Shown piece by piece: positions 1-11,700 of a stretch of 64,000 nt of DNA (positions are counted from its first letter, which is position 1; each line of letters starts with the position of its first letter). The position numbers and the translations under genes are program-made. This stretch comes from Tubulanus polymorphus (lineage: Eukaryota > Nemertea > Palaeonemertea > Tubulaniformes > Tubulanidae). The DNA lies in contig NC_134031.1 of assembly GCF_964204645.1 (NCBI RefSeq), positions 1,114,001-1,178,000 on the forward strand, given 5' to 3'. Below the pieces are notes generated by a model. It searched no databases. It saw nothing but the letters and a program-made list of their open reading frames with translations, and was not told the origin of the DNA.

Positions 1-946
1 TTTCAATTGAATTCTTTAGTAAAGCAATTTCCCAGTGAATTCTTTACCATAAACTTGAATGTGAAAATGCGTCATATCCTAGACCTCACTTATCCGTTGC
101 CTCATTTGAGCTTATAATTTGCTATAAGAAGATATATTATCCATGTTGGGTAAGCATGATTAATGCCTTGCCTTCATTCCTCTATGCGTGAAAGATGTGA
201 AGGTTGTAATAAAGACTTTTGAAATTTCCGCTACATTCAAACAACGACTGTAGCTTTTTTCACATTTATTTAATTTTGCACCGTTTTATTTACATATTAT
301 ACATATATATATATATATATATATCTATATTTATTGTTTTATTTTTAATGTAAACGTACTTCGAAATACGAATGTATTTCTTCAATTAGTTTTGTTGTTA
401 ATTTATACTTCTAAGCATAAATTAATGTCTATGGATCAAGAAATGTGTAAAACCTTCAGTATTAAGAATGACTTCAGTAATTTATATATCTTAACCGTCA
501 GAGAATACTGAATATGTTAGGTATCGATGGCTTTGCATTATGGCAGCTTTTCGTGTGTTTTTCAGCTTTTTTATACCGTTTTTATTCGTCACCGTTTCAA
601 TTTTTTGTCACTCGCAATTTTTATCTGAAAAAATCCGCACATATACCTAATCATTTGTCGCTACAAATCTCGGGATTCAATCAAAACATGATCCAGATTA
701 TTAAACTTATTCAGGGCTGTATCGAATATAACAATATGCAAAAAGGGCACTTTTCCAAATTTGGGGGGGTGGCAAATACCCCCTGCCCTGCACTAGGTAC
801 GATCCTGCTATTGCTGTATTTTGGAAACATTGTTCCTTATGTGCAAGTAATAAATGGATTATGTTTTGTTTTGCTGGGAATTTTCTTATAGAAATCTGAA
901 AGCATTTTTTGAGCTCACGTTATCGTAATTTTCCGTAAATTTTCAG
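1..946. other. Intron (5' part of II-III linker)
   Basis: AT-rich, with an (AT)n microsatellite at about 303-324. An open frame at 514-891 shows no channel similarity and no splice-site context. I see no exon here. Confidence 0.6.
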
Positions 947-1083
947 AGAAAAGAAGAAATGCAAGCGGAAGTGGAGAATCAATTCGGAATCCCGGCGTCC
1001 GGTGGGATCGATCCTCCGCAGGTCAACATCTGTCCGCCGTCGCCGCAGAACAACGAAGATCCCAAAACCGGAAACTTTGCATA
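947..1083 (+). CDS. Cav2: Cav2 exon: II-III linker, part 1
   Basis: Residues 1-45 as numbered in this window. The acceptor is tttcag and the donor ata|gtaagt; the exon starts in phase 0 and ends in phase 2. It encodes a charged start ([12 protein letters not shown]) and a proline/asparagine-rich stretch. This is a cytoplasmic linker without membrane segments. Sequence identity to known channels is weak here; the assignment rests on phase continuity with the next two exons and on position just before IIIS1. Further linker exons must lie upstream. Confidence 0.8.
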
Positions 1084-2667
1084 GTAAGTAGAACGTCGAT
1101 GCTGCTTCTGTCGGAGCCACCTTTAACCATTGATTAAACACTCAGTCCGTGTTGAAAGATGATTTAAAATCCTACACTTAGAAAGAAAAAAGTCCGAAAT
1201 GTTTCCTCAAGCTATTAATGTTAAACATAAACAAAGCTATAACATTTTAACTAAGACTTGTTTGTATCCTATAAGTCATCCTCAGGAATGCAGTATTATT
1301 GAGCTAAAGTTTATTTGAAGTTTTGACTTAAACTCATAGTCATCTTCAGGAATATAGTATTACTTGTAGTTTATTCGGCGTTTTGACTATATCCTTATAT
1401 AGTCATCTTCAAGAGCGCGCCTGAAGATGACTCGGGATATAGTCGAAACTTCGAATAAACTACTAGCTCAAGGAAACTTTCGGGACTCCTTTTATTCTCC
1501 ATGTGGGATTTTATATATTCATAAACCACCATCTCTCTGCAAAATTCTCTTCATCACCCCATATATTTTTGTCATATATCCACACCACACATGAACATTA
1601 TCCAATTCTAAGATGACGTTTTCATTTCCAGTATTTCTTTCAGCGACCAAGCGAAGCAGAATAACCTGAAAGACAACCGCAGTAAAGTGATGGCGATAGA
1701 CATGGATAAAAAAGTGAACGGCGAAGGAAACGATAACGTACATCACTCAAGCACTGGTCAGTTTATAATTACTCTTATTTCTCTAAGATTAGAACACGAT
1801 TTTGTGCGACCTACAAATTTGAAGAAGCAAATAATTCAAGGCCCTTTTTGATTGTGCTTGTCCGGTAGATGAATTATCTGATTTCTCTTTCGAATGTCGC
1901 GTTCGTAAGTTTCTGCCAATTCTTTCGTCTCCCCTCTGCGATGGCGGAAATCGTTTATGGACAAGAATATTCCATCTTCCAGCGGGGAAGGGCCTTGCTA
2001 ACATAAAGTTTACCGATTCCAGTGAAATCATTGACAATACTTTTTGACCTAAAACTGACCTACCCAAACTAGAACAATTTCCCATTAAAAAAAATATGCA
2101 TCATTTATCTTTTGATTTTGATCTAAACTATTTCCAATGTTGTGATGTGTTTTCTACTGATCTCGCGACAGGTGCTCAAAATCCCAACGAAGGTAACATT
2201 TCCAATGATTATCCGATGCATTATCATTCGTATATCATACATTCCCAAAATCATTGTCGAATTCAGAAATTACGAAAAAAGAAGCCGAATTTCTTCACGG
2301 TTGAGACAAATAACCCGATTCTAAACGGTGGCTTCGTCAATTCAATCTCAAATTCGTTAAATTGCTCGTAATTTTTTTTTTTCTCGAACAATTCGATAAT
2401 CGTTATTTTTTTGAAAGTAATGAATTCGACAAAAAATGCGGGTCAATCTTTTTCTCAGTTTTCTTCGCATTTTAACCTCTGGTAGAAACACATAGATTTA
2501 TACAGTTAAACAACTAGATTTCAGTTCGATCGATATTCATTATATCATCAAAGAATTAACTGATTTTGCGGTGTCACACAATAAATTCTATTTCAATCAT
2601 CACTTTTATTGATAATTTCCTACAATATGATATAATTAATCATTTTAATTGAATGTGCGTGTCGTGA

Positions 2668-2711
<44 letters not shown>

Positions 2712-5700
2712 GATTAACATTGCGTATTGTTATTATCATTCTTACTACACAAAAAGCACTTTTTATCAAATGCAGTAGATTTGGTAGATTTTTTTTAGAT
2801 CTACTTATCTATTGTTTCGGAAGGTATTTTACCAGAGTGTTGAGTAGCGCTTGGAAGAGGATTTGCCCTGATCGTAATCCCGTCTCGCCGAGTAATAGAA
2901 CTAGTTTTATAGACAGGGGATGAACGTAGGCTTTTGCGGAAGATTTTTTAATCAAGTTGCTTATTTCGGTAAATGGAAATAACTGCCTGAATTTAATAAT
3001 GTCAGTTCTTGCGCGAGTAATAAACGCTGCTTGTCTATTAAACCAGGCTCTATATTGGTTTTTGTCTCGTAATACTGTATATAAAACCCGTATTCAATTA
3101 ACCTACATATAACGAATACATTGTGGCCTTGTTCTGTCCTAATACCTGGATGTGGTTGGTTGGTTGGTTGGTTTGAAGAGCTTCCATGTAATCCCGCTAT
3201 CAGAGTCTTGGAAGATGAGATCATGCTCGACGGCTTTACTGAATGTATTTAATTGGATGCTCTATATCATTCCATCGCGGCTGATGAGGTTTTTTTACCC
3301 CCCAAAAAAAATGTGCTGACATGAATTTTCACGATCTATGGCCTTGTATTGTCTACCATAACATGTTGTTGTGCATCAATTGGCCCTGATTATTCCCCCA
3401 AGGTCCAGTGCTCAAAAGTTGATTAAGGTTAGGTTGGTTACAGTTTTTACAGTCACTATGTCAGTTATCCGCTGCTTAACTTTAACCGACCTTAGAGCAA
3501 CTGACCCCAGATCGTTAATGCCTATCACCAGTCGAAGTCTCGTGCTGTGAAACCCTTGTATTGAATGTTCACCTCCTAACCTCAACCATCTGAATGAACT
3601 GGATTCAACTGTGTCTTACAGTGTACTGATATTATTTTTAGCACATTTTAATCTTAAATCTTACTTAATAATAACACGTTTGCTGTGGATTTCTTGCTAA
3701 ATCATTTATAACATCTCTCTTCAACTCTTAAATTGACCTTGGTTTCAGGTCCATTTTTGCATTTAAGTCTTAACTCTGGAACCCATGCACTATGGGCTCG
3801 GTATTGTAGTCTTTGTTTCCTCAGTAATCAATGCAAAGTTAATCGACTAAGATGATTCTCCATTACAGATAGCAACTTAAACTCAAACAGTACAGATTAC
3901 AATTTACAACGTAACAACACTGGCCAAGAGAGTTTTAATGGTCCGAAACCTATGCTGCCTTACAGCTCAATGTTCATCTTCAGTCCTACAAACCCGTGAG
4001 TATTAGAAATGCGCACGCACACAAATCTGTTGATACATTTGTTTCTGATATATGTATATGTTTTATTCAATTGAAGAAATAAAAACCCACTATAACGAAG
4101 TAAAGCTAAAAGACAATCGATGTTTCTACTCATGCTTCAAGTCGTTTTGAAACTTTTTTGAACTGACTCTAAGCATTTGATTTGAAATGTCAAAATCCTC
4201 TATTTGTTTTTGATTCACGATTGTAGGTCTTCTATTTCTCAATTTCTACGTGGATAAACTGATGATTTATGTTTCATTCTTTCAGAGTTCGTCGTTTTTG
4301 TCATTTTGTCGTGAATCTACGTTACTTTGACTTGTTCATCATGATCGTCATTTGTGCAAGCAGCGTTGCCCTGGCAGCTGAGGATCCGGTGTTTGAGGCA
4401 TCACCTCGTAATCAAATATTGATATATTTTGATTACGTGTTCACAGGTGTTTTCACTGTGGAGATGATCTTGAAGGTATTCATGCTGTTACTGATGAAAG
4501 TTTGACTAGAATATCAACACATTTGGGTTAAATCTGAACCTTGCTATAACAAACTCTGATATAAGAATCATCAGTCTTTACAATGCTAGATTTTCATCTC
4601 AAATAAGACAATCTTAGTAATTTCATACTGGATATGACTAACTATCACTCAAACTATCGGATTTCAACAAACAGATTTCCTGGTGCCCTGAAGTCCGTTG
4701 TAAGGAGGTTTCTCTGTATTGATTTTAGGCCTTAGCTATTAAAAATTTAAAGATCATTTTTTGATTGAGGTCACCACAGTGCAACAGGGCCCAGGGTCTG
4801 ATCTGGAACCTGGGAACAGTGATATACATCAACGGGACAGCGTCAACTGTCAGACAGACATCTGAGGAGTTTTAACATAAACCGGAAATTAAAAGATCTA
4901 TTTAATGGTTTCTGAATCAAACGACTGTTAAACAGTTACTGAATGATAAAGCTATGAGAATATTGAATCGCTATTTTTGACGTTTTTTCCCCTATTCTCA
5001 TCGTTCAGGTGATCGATCTTGGAATCGTTTTCCATCCCGGATCTTACTGCCGAGATGGATGGAACATCCTGGATGCTCTTGTCGTGATTTGTGCGTTGGT
5101 CGCATTTGCTTTCAGGTATGTTTTAAAATAATGGGAAAATAGTGGTCTATGTCTTGGGAAAAAATCCTGGTTTCACAAGATTGGCTTCTTTTAGATGTCG
5201 GATAAGTTTAACTATCACTTGCGAAATTTTCTGAGATCCTTAAGCTCTAATTCGAATATACAGTTTATGTTTACACATGTGATTAAGTTTGTAAATGCTG
5301 GTGTTATTTTAGTGCTATGGAAGCAGCTAACAGGTAGTTTCTTTATGAAACTGTGCATTCAATAATCAAGATGCATTTATAATGTATTATACTGACAACT
5401 TCTATATCCGCGCATGTTGAATTGATGACTATTGCTGCATATATAACTGATTTCAAATAGAATGAACTAAACATGCTTATAAGGGTTTAGTCTGAATGCC
5501 AGATAAGCTGATCTTACCGGTCACCCCTAGAACAGTATAAATACCAGCTGATCTTACCGGTTACCCCTAGAACAGTATAAATACCAGCTGATCTTACTGG
5601 TTACCCCTAGAACAGTGTGAATACCAGCTGACCTTACTGGTTACCCCTAGAACAGTATAAATACCAGCTGATCTTACTGGTTACCCCTAGAACAGTATAA

Positions 5701-8700
5701 ATACCTGCTGACCTTACTGGTTACCCCTAGAACAGTATAAATACTAGCTGATCTTACGGGTTACCCCTAGAACAGTGTGAATACCAGCTGATCTTACTGG
5801 TTACCCCTAGAACAGTATAAATACCAGCTGATCTTACTGGTTACCCCTAGAACAGTATAAATACCAGCTGATCTTACCGGTTACCCCTAGAACAGTATAA
5901 ATACCAGCTGATCTTACCGGTTACCCCTAGAACAGTATAAATACCAGCTGATTTTACCGGTTACCCCTAGAACAGTATAAATACCAGCTGATCTTACAAT
6001 CTTTAAAACAGTATTTCGAACACGCGTAACGTTGTATCGATTTTCTTGAATTCTATTTCGTGCTCTGTTAAACCTAGAAGAAGCAGGTAATGAATATCAT
6101 TTTCTTTAGATATTAATAGTTTTTCCTGTGTCGTTTGTTATTTTACCGTCCGTAAAAGGCAGAAGATTCTCCCCAACACTCTGAATAAACTGCTGTGTAT
6201 TTCTGGGACTGTAAAATAGCAAATTATTTCTTTATTCCTTTAGTCTAAGGATAATATTTTTGATTTTCAATATTGTAATATCCAAGGTTCAAAGCAGCGT
6301 AAGATGTGTTTTTTTAGTTTTATCAATTTTTTCCAGCTGTTTTATTCGTGGATTCTTTATGGTTTTTTATTTCGGTGTAAAAGAGAATATTTCACCTTCC
6401 ATTCAGCATTGACTCGAGGTTTTACTGGAACCGTTATTCACAGCAGGCCGTTCCTGGGGGAAAATTGAGAATGTGAAAATTGAAAAGGGCACCAAACAAG
6501 TTGAAAGATCTGTTTTTGAGAAAAAGTTGGTTCAGATATGTCATTTCAGTGTGGATAACAATTTGTGAAAAACTCTGTCCATGCTGTAACAATAATATAG
6601 AAGATCCTGCACTCAGAGAAGAAAAATGAGTCTGAAAATGTTGCCTTTAGTTCACGATTTATTTTCAATGTTTTGACTTTATCCTAATAGTCATCTTCAG
6701 GAATACAGATAGGAGAAGGTAGCTTAGTATTTCTAAAGATGAATATAAGGATAATTGTCAAAACATCAAAAATAAATCATTAGCTAAAGGAAACCTGTTC
6801 AGACTTTCTTTTTCTTGTCCAGGTGCAAGATTTTATATATTCAGTAGGATTTTTGATTATAAAAAAAAATTCAAATTCTATCATTTTGAAAATAAGTAAC
6901 GGGGCATGTAAACCTATCACGTTGATTGACAGGTGGTTCAGCCCCGCCTCTTATTGGATTGGACGAATCAAGGTGGATTATTTTCTTTTTTCGGTGGTAA
7001 CCATCATATAACCTGAAACTTTCCTTCGCTTGATTTTTTAAATCTACGTTTTAAGCTTTTTCAACAACGATATTTGTGCATCTTGTTATTATTTCCTTTT
7101 CCATATAGCTATAAATCAGATGGGTAAGTTTGTCCAATGTCATCGTGCCATTGTGTTCGACCAGTTCACAGCAGTCTTTAGCTTATCCCAGACTAATCCT
7201 GAATGAACTAAAGATGTGATGATAATTCAGTAATTTGATCATCATTTAGAACAAGAGATTCATTAGTATAGTGCAGAAGGATAAGGCACTGCTTTGAATA
7301 ATGCTCAGTTACAACTCCACACTCACTCACACACACACATGAGGTCTCACACTAACATTCGATTCATTGATCCTTCCCTTCTATACACATCATATTACAT
7401 TCAATTCATCCTGATGATATTGAAGAAGATGAGAGTTTGATTTAGCGCAAAAAGAGGATAGAAAATTGATAGAATTCACTAGATGTATTTGTAAAGAACA
7501 CTTGAATGAATAATGTTTCACTAAGATGGGCTGTTGTAAATTGAAAAGAAAACTTGTGTTTAGTCGTTTAGAATTGTGCCATTGTCTCTGCGGTGAAATA
7601 CTATTCATTTTGTTTTTAGATGTTCTTAAATCTTTCAGTAAAAATTCAGTATTTAGATGAATGAACAATGACTTTGAAGATAGCGTTCTCGTAATTAAGC
7701 TACACCTACACTACCCACTGTTGGGTAGTTTTAAATCCTTTTAACTTCTAGTACTACAGAGATCCTGACCCAAATCACCCTACAAGCAATACGCCTAAGG
7801 GCAGTTAAAAAAAAACAACTTTTCACTACCTTCATTCAAAATGACTGCTAACCTTAACCCTAGCTCGTTGCCAACCCTAGCACTAGCTCACCCATCACCC
7901 ATAACCCTGTTCCTAACCCTAGGTGGCATTTCTGGGACTTGAACCCGAGACCTCCTACACGCTGGGCCAGCATGCCAACCATTAGACCACCAAGTCATGG
8001 TGATTGGAAGAGTTTGGTGGTTTGCCTTGAATGAGATGAGTGACCAGTCAATGGTGATCAGTCAGGTGTGGTTTTGACTGATCGTCAAAGGTTCTATTCA
8101 CTAACAATACCTCTGATTACAAGAAATGACCCATTGCCAGCAATTTCTATTCTAACAAAGGCAATTATCCACTAGTTAAGCAAACTCATCTTTTAGAAAA
8201 ACTAAAACATAAAAAGATACAAAATCATATTATAACCTCAAAACAATAATTTTGCTAGATTTCGCAAACAATCCTTCAAGAACGACTATTTTGCCAATTC
8301 AATCGACCATATTTTGTACAGATGATAGCATGACACTGTTTGAAAATTAGTTTTGGTGAACAGAAGTTTGGCTACTGGGGGCTTTGGTCCTGAGCAAAAT
8401 TTAGTTGAATGTAATCCTTACAGTGCAGAAGAATGGTGTTGATAATGCATCCATGTATGATTTTACTTACTGATAAACAATCTTTGTCTCCAAATAAGTA
8501 AAGGGTATAGATCAAGCTAGTCTCGGGATCAGTTGCGACGAGTACTCGATGCATGTAGACTTAGCTTAGAATGGTACCGGTATAGGAAGCATGTTTACCG
8601 GAATCTGACTGTGAATTCTGAGCAGGAGAAAATGTTTGTCAGTTTCTGCATGTGTTTCAAAACAGAAAAAAGTGGGGAAAATGCTGGTTTTGATGTGAGG

Positions 8701-11700
8701 AGAATTTTTAATGATTTGTAACTAAATGTGATTCATACATTAAGATCTTGTACTTAACCCAGTTAAACATTTATATCAAACATCGGTCAAATACAATCTA
8801 TTTTTCAAAACTTATTCCAAAATTAAGAATAACAGTCATTCAACTATTCAACTGGTCAAATATTTCAGGTATTTATGATTGAATCAGTTTTGATGAACTA
8901 CTGTTTAAGAGACTGATCAATTCCCAACCTAGAACTGGATCCTGTATTAACACAATTTTTTATCTTGCAGTTCTAGTTTGCACGCTGTATTTTCTGTGTT
9001 CACGTATTGATAGATTCCGTATTTTCTTTTATTATTTCAGTGGCAGCACTTCAAACAACGGAGCCACCAAGAATTTAAACATGATCAAATCATTGAGGGT
9101 ACTGAGAGTGCTTCGACCGCTGAAAACTATCAATCGCGTGCCAAAACTCAAGGTCAGAATCTACTTTTCAATTTATATCTTCAATTACGTTATAAACATG
9201 TATGTTTTGAGATGATTTTTTTTATTCAAAGAGATTTTTGTCATAGTTTTAACTAATCAGTAAAAGTTTACTCATCACATCATTTCGATGAAGGTAAGAA
9301 ACCAGTTCCTTGATTCTTGGTTAAGTTTGACTCTAAAGAGTTAAAGGGTTAATGAAGCCCCTCATCAATGTATACTGTACGATACTGAAATCAGTTCAGT
9401 TTCAATGTTTTAAACTCTCTTTGAGTTGAACATTAATCGGGAAGTTTGGAACTGGATGTTTCTACAGTAGTATCTATTTACCCCGGAGTGGATTGCCTCG
9501 GATTATAATGTACCCCGCTTGACAATGTATTCAAAAATGTCCTTCCTCCGATTCTATCCCCGCTCCAACTGCCCGGAATTTACTTATTAACTCACAGAGA
9601 ATTTATTTGTCCCGCGAAATCCGAGGCAAACTGTAACTCGCTGTTCGACGAATTCGATCATTTTTCCAACAGAAAAAAAAGAAGTTGAAAGCTCTTTTTT
9701 TTTTTACAGCTTCACGTCGATGGCTCGGTATTGACTGATACGTTGAATGTTTGTTTGAATTTCAGGCAGTTTTCGATTGCGTAGTGAATTCCGTAAAACG
9801 AGTCACGTCGATACTCGTTGTCTATTCTCTGTTCCAATTAATTTTCGCGGTTGTCGCCGTTCAGCTTTTCAACGGCAAATTTTTCTACTGTACAGATATG
9901 TCCAAAACGACCGCAGAGGAATGTCAGTAAGTCATGCTGCGGTGATAACTGATGGAGCATGACTAGAAATAAAACTCTCCTCCGTCCGGACCACATGTAG
10001 TCATCCAACGATGTATATATATATATATATTTTATATGTATAATTCGATGTAAAGCTCGGTTCTCGCTATAGATTTGTGTTGATGAATCGCTTACTGTTT
10101 TCGCCGCTCTGAAAAATTTAACTTAACGATTTGAATTCTCAAATTTAACTCGTACCTGTAGTAACTGTTCAGCCACAATTTGTATCGCATCTTAAGGAAA
10201 TATTAGATTTTTAAACTTTAAACTAACGCCTGTTTAGGTCCCGATGAATCTAACTTACAGCAGTATATAATTGGTATGTAACGCTAAAACAAGTCCAATA
10301 ATTTGAATTTTGCAATTTTGATTTATTGATAAGATCGTTTAGTAACATATTCTGACTTGTTAATTGCATTGAACTCTAAGACTCGATCACTTTCTGAATC
10401 ATCATTTCCAGTAACTGCCTAAAAATAAATCAACCTGAAAAAATCAGCAGAGAAAAAACATCTTCACTAGACCTGAACAATAGGGTTGTAAGATAAATGC
10501 ACAATTGCAGTAATTAAAATCATTGCATATAAACCAATAAATTTGTTGTTAGTGAGTTGATGAATCTATATTGAGAATACAGCTGTGATCCTCTAATTCT
10601 AGAATCTATAGTGAGAATACAGCTGTGATCCTCTAATTCTAGAATCTCAGTTGATTTATTATTTTTATTCCCGTTAGTTCCTGTAGTAGAATACATGTAT
10701 TCGATGATTATCATTACGAACCACTGATTGTTTCCTGTTATTAGTTTTAAAATACATCGATGTCATTGATTATTAGGTGGTAAAAAGCTTCTTCGACTGC
10801 AATCGGATACAAACATTCATGAAACGCATATTAGAACTAATAAAATGCAGTGGTATTTATAATTCGTTTCAGTATCCGAGCTGTTAAAATAGACTTTTTT
10901 TTCTGTTTTTATTATTTTTACCGAGTGTTCAGATTTGCATGTCATCTGCCTACTAATTATAACTAGCAACTGGTACAAACGTAATCATTTACAGATTAAA
11001 TTGTTACTCATTCCGGGAAAAGGTGCAACTCTGCTACAATCCAATGGGGTCCAGACAATCCTGCCTCAATGTTGACGAACCCATTAAACGATTCTTGATT
11101 GACCTATGAAAATGAATTGCACAATTTGCTACAGAATCGGGCATTTGATTTACATGCGTATGTTATGTATCTATGTACATGCATATTTTATGTATTTGTG
11201 TACATGCATTTGTTATGTATTTGTGTACATGCATATGTTATGTATATTTGCATATGCATAAGCTCTTCCTCAGAAGAATGTCTTTGTGCCTAATTTTCCA
11301 CCAAAAAAATATTTTGAGCCTCAGAACGATCTGGTCACTGTCCTCATCTGTTTTAAGATGCAGCTGTAATTGCTGTGAGTGTCGTCTGTGTGTGATTACG
11401 ATTGTAAAAGTTGATGATGTTTTTGCCTGGTGGAGGTTGATACACTTTGCTTTCAGGTTGTCTCCTGCGACCTACGACGCCTGCCCGCGTGTCCGCGTGC
11501 GTCTCATACTGTGCACTGATAACTGTCTTTATGTTAAAACAACAACAAAAAATTACTTTTCATGTCCTGGCCGTATCTGCGGACAACCTTCTCGATCGAG
11601 AGATCAAATAGCGCGAGATTAGAGCGATATTTCTCTTATACAATTTTGTTGTTTCTTGTCTAATTTCAGGCTGTATTTCAATGCCTTATCAATTCAGTAA

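Larger units (their letters stand above)
1757..3868. other. Intron between II-III linker exons
   Basis: Holds an (ATT)n microsatellite (about 2668-2711), a (GGTT)n run (about 3148-3171) and a foldback element at 3400-3510. No exon candidate seen. Confidence 0.65.
5116..9040. other. Intron in the IIIS3-S4 linker
   Basis: Contains the two candidate microexons, a 40-bp minisatellite (5506-5997), a foldback element near 6605-6840 and a tRNA-derived SINE-like head near 7922-8000. The rest is AT-rich with no further exon seen. Confidence 0.6.

Noticed and set aside
514-891. 125-codon + strand frame
   Set aside because: No similarity to channel sequence, no splice context, AT-biased composition; treated as intron.
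7922-8000. Functional tRNA gene on the minus strand
   Set aside because: A and B boxes are present but the acceptor and T stems pair poorly at tRNA spacing; SINE head is more likely.
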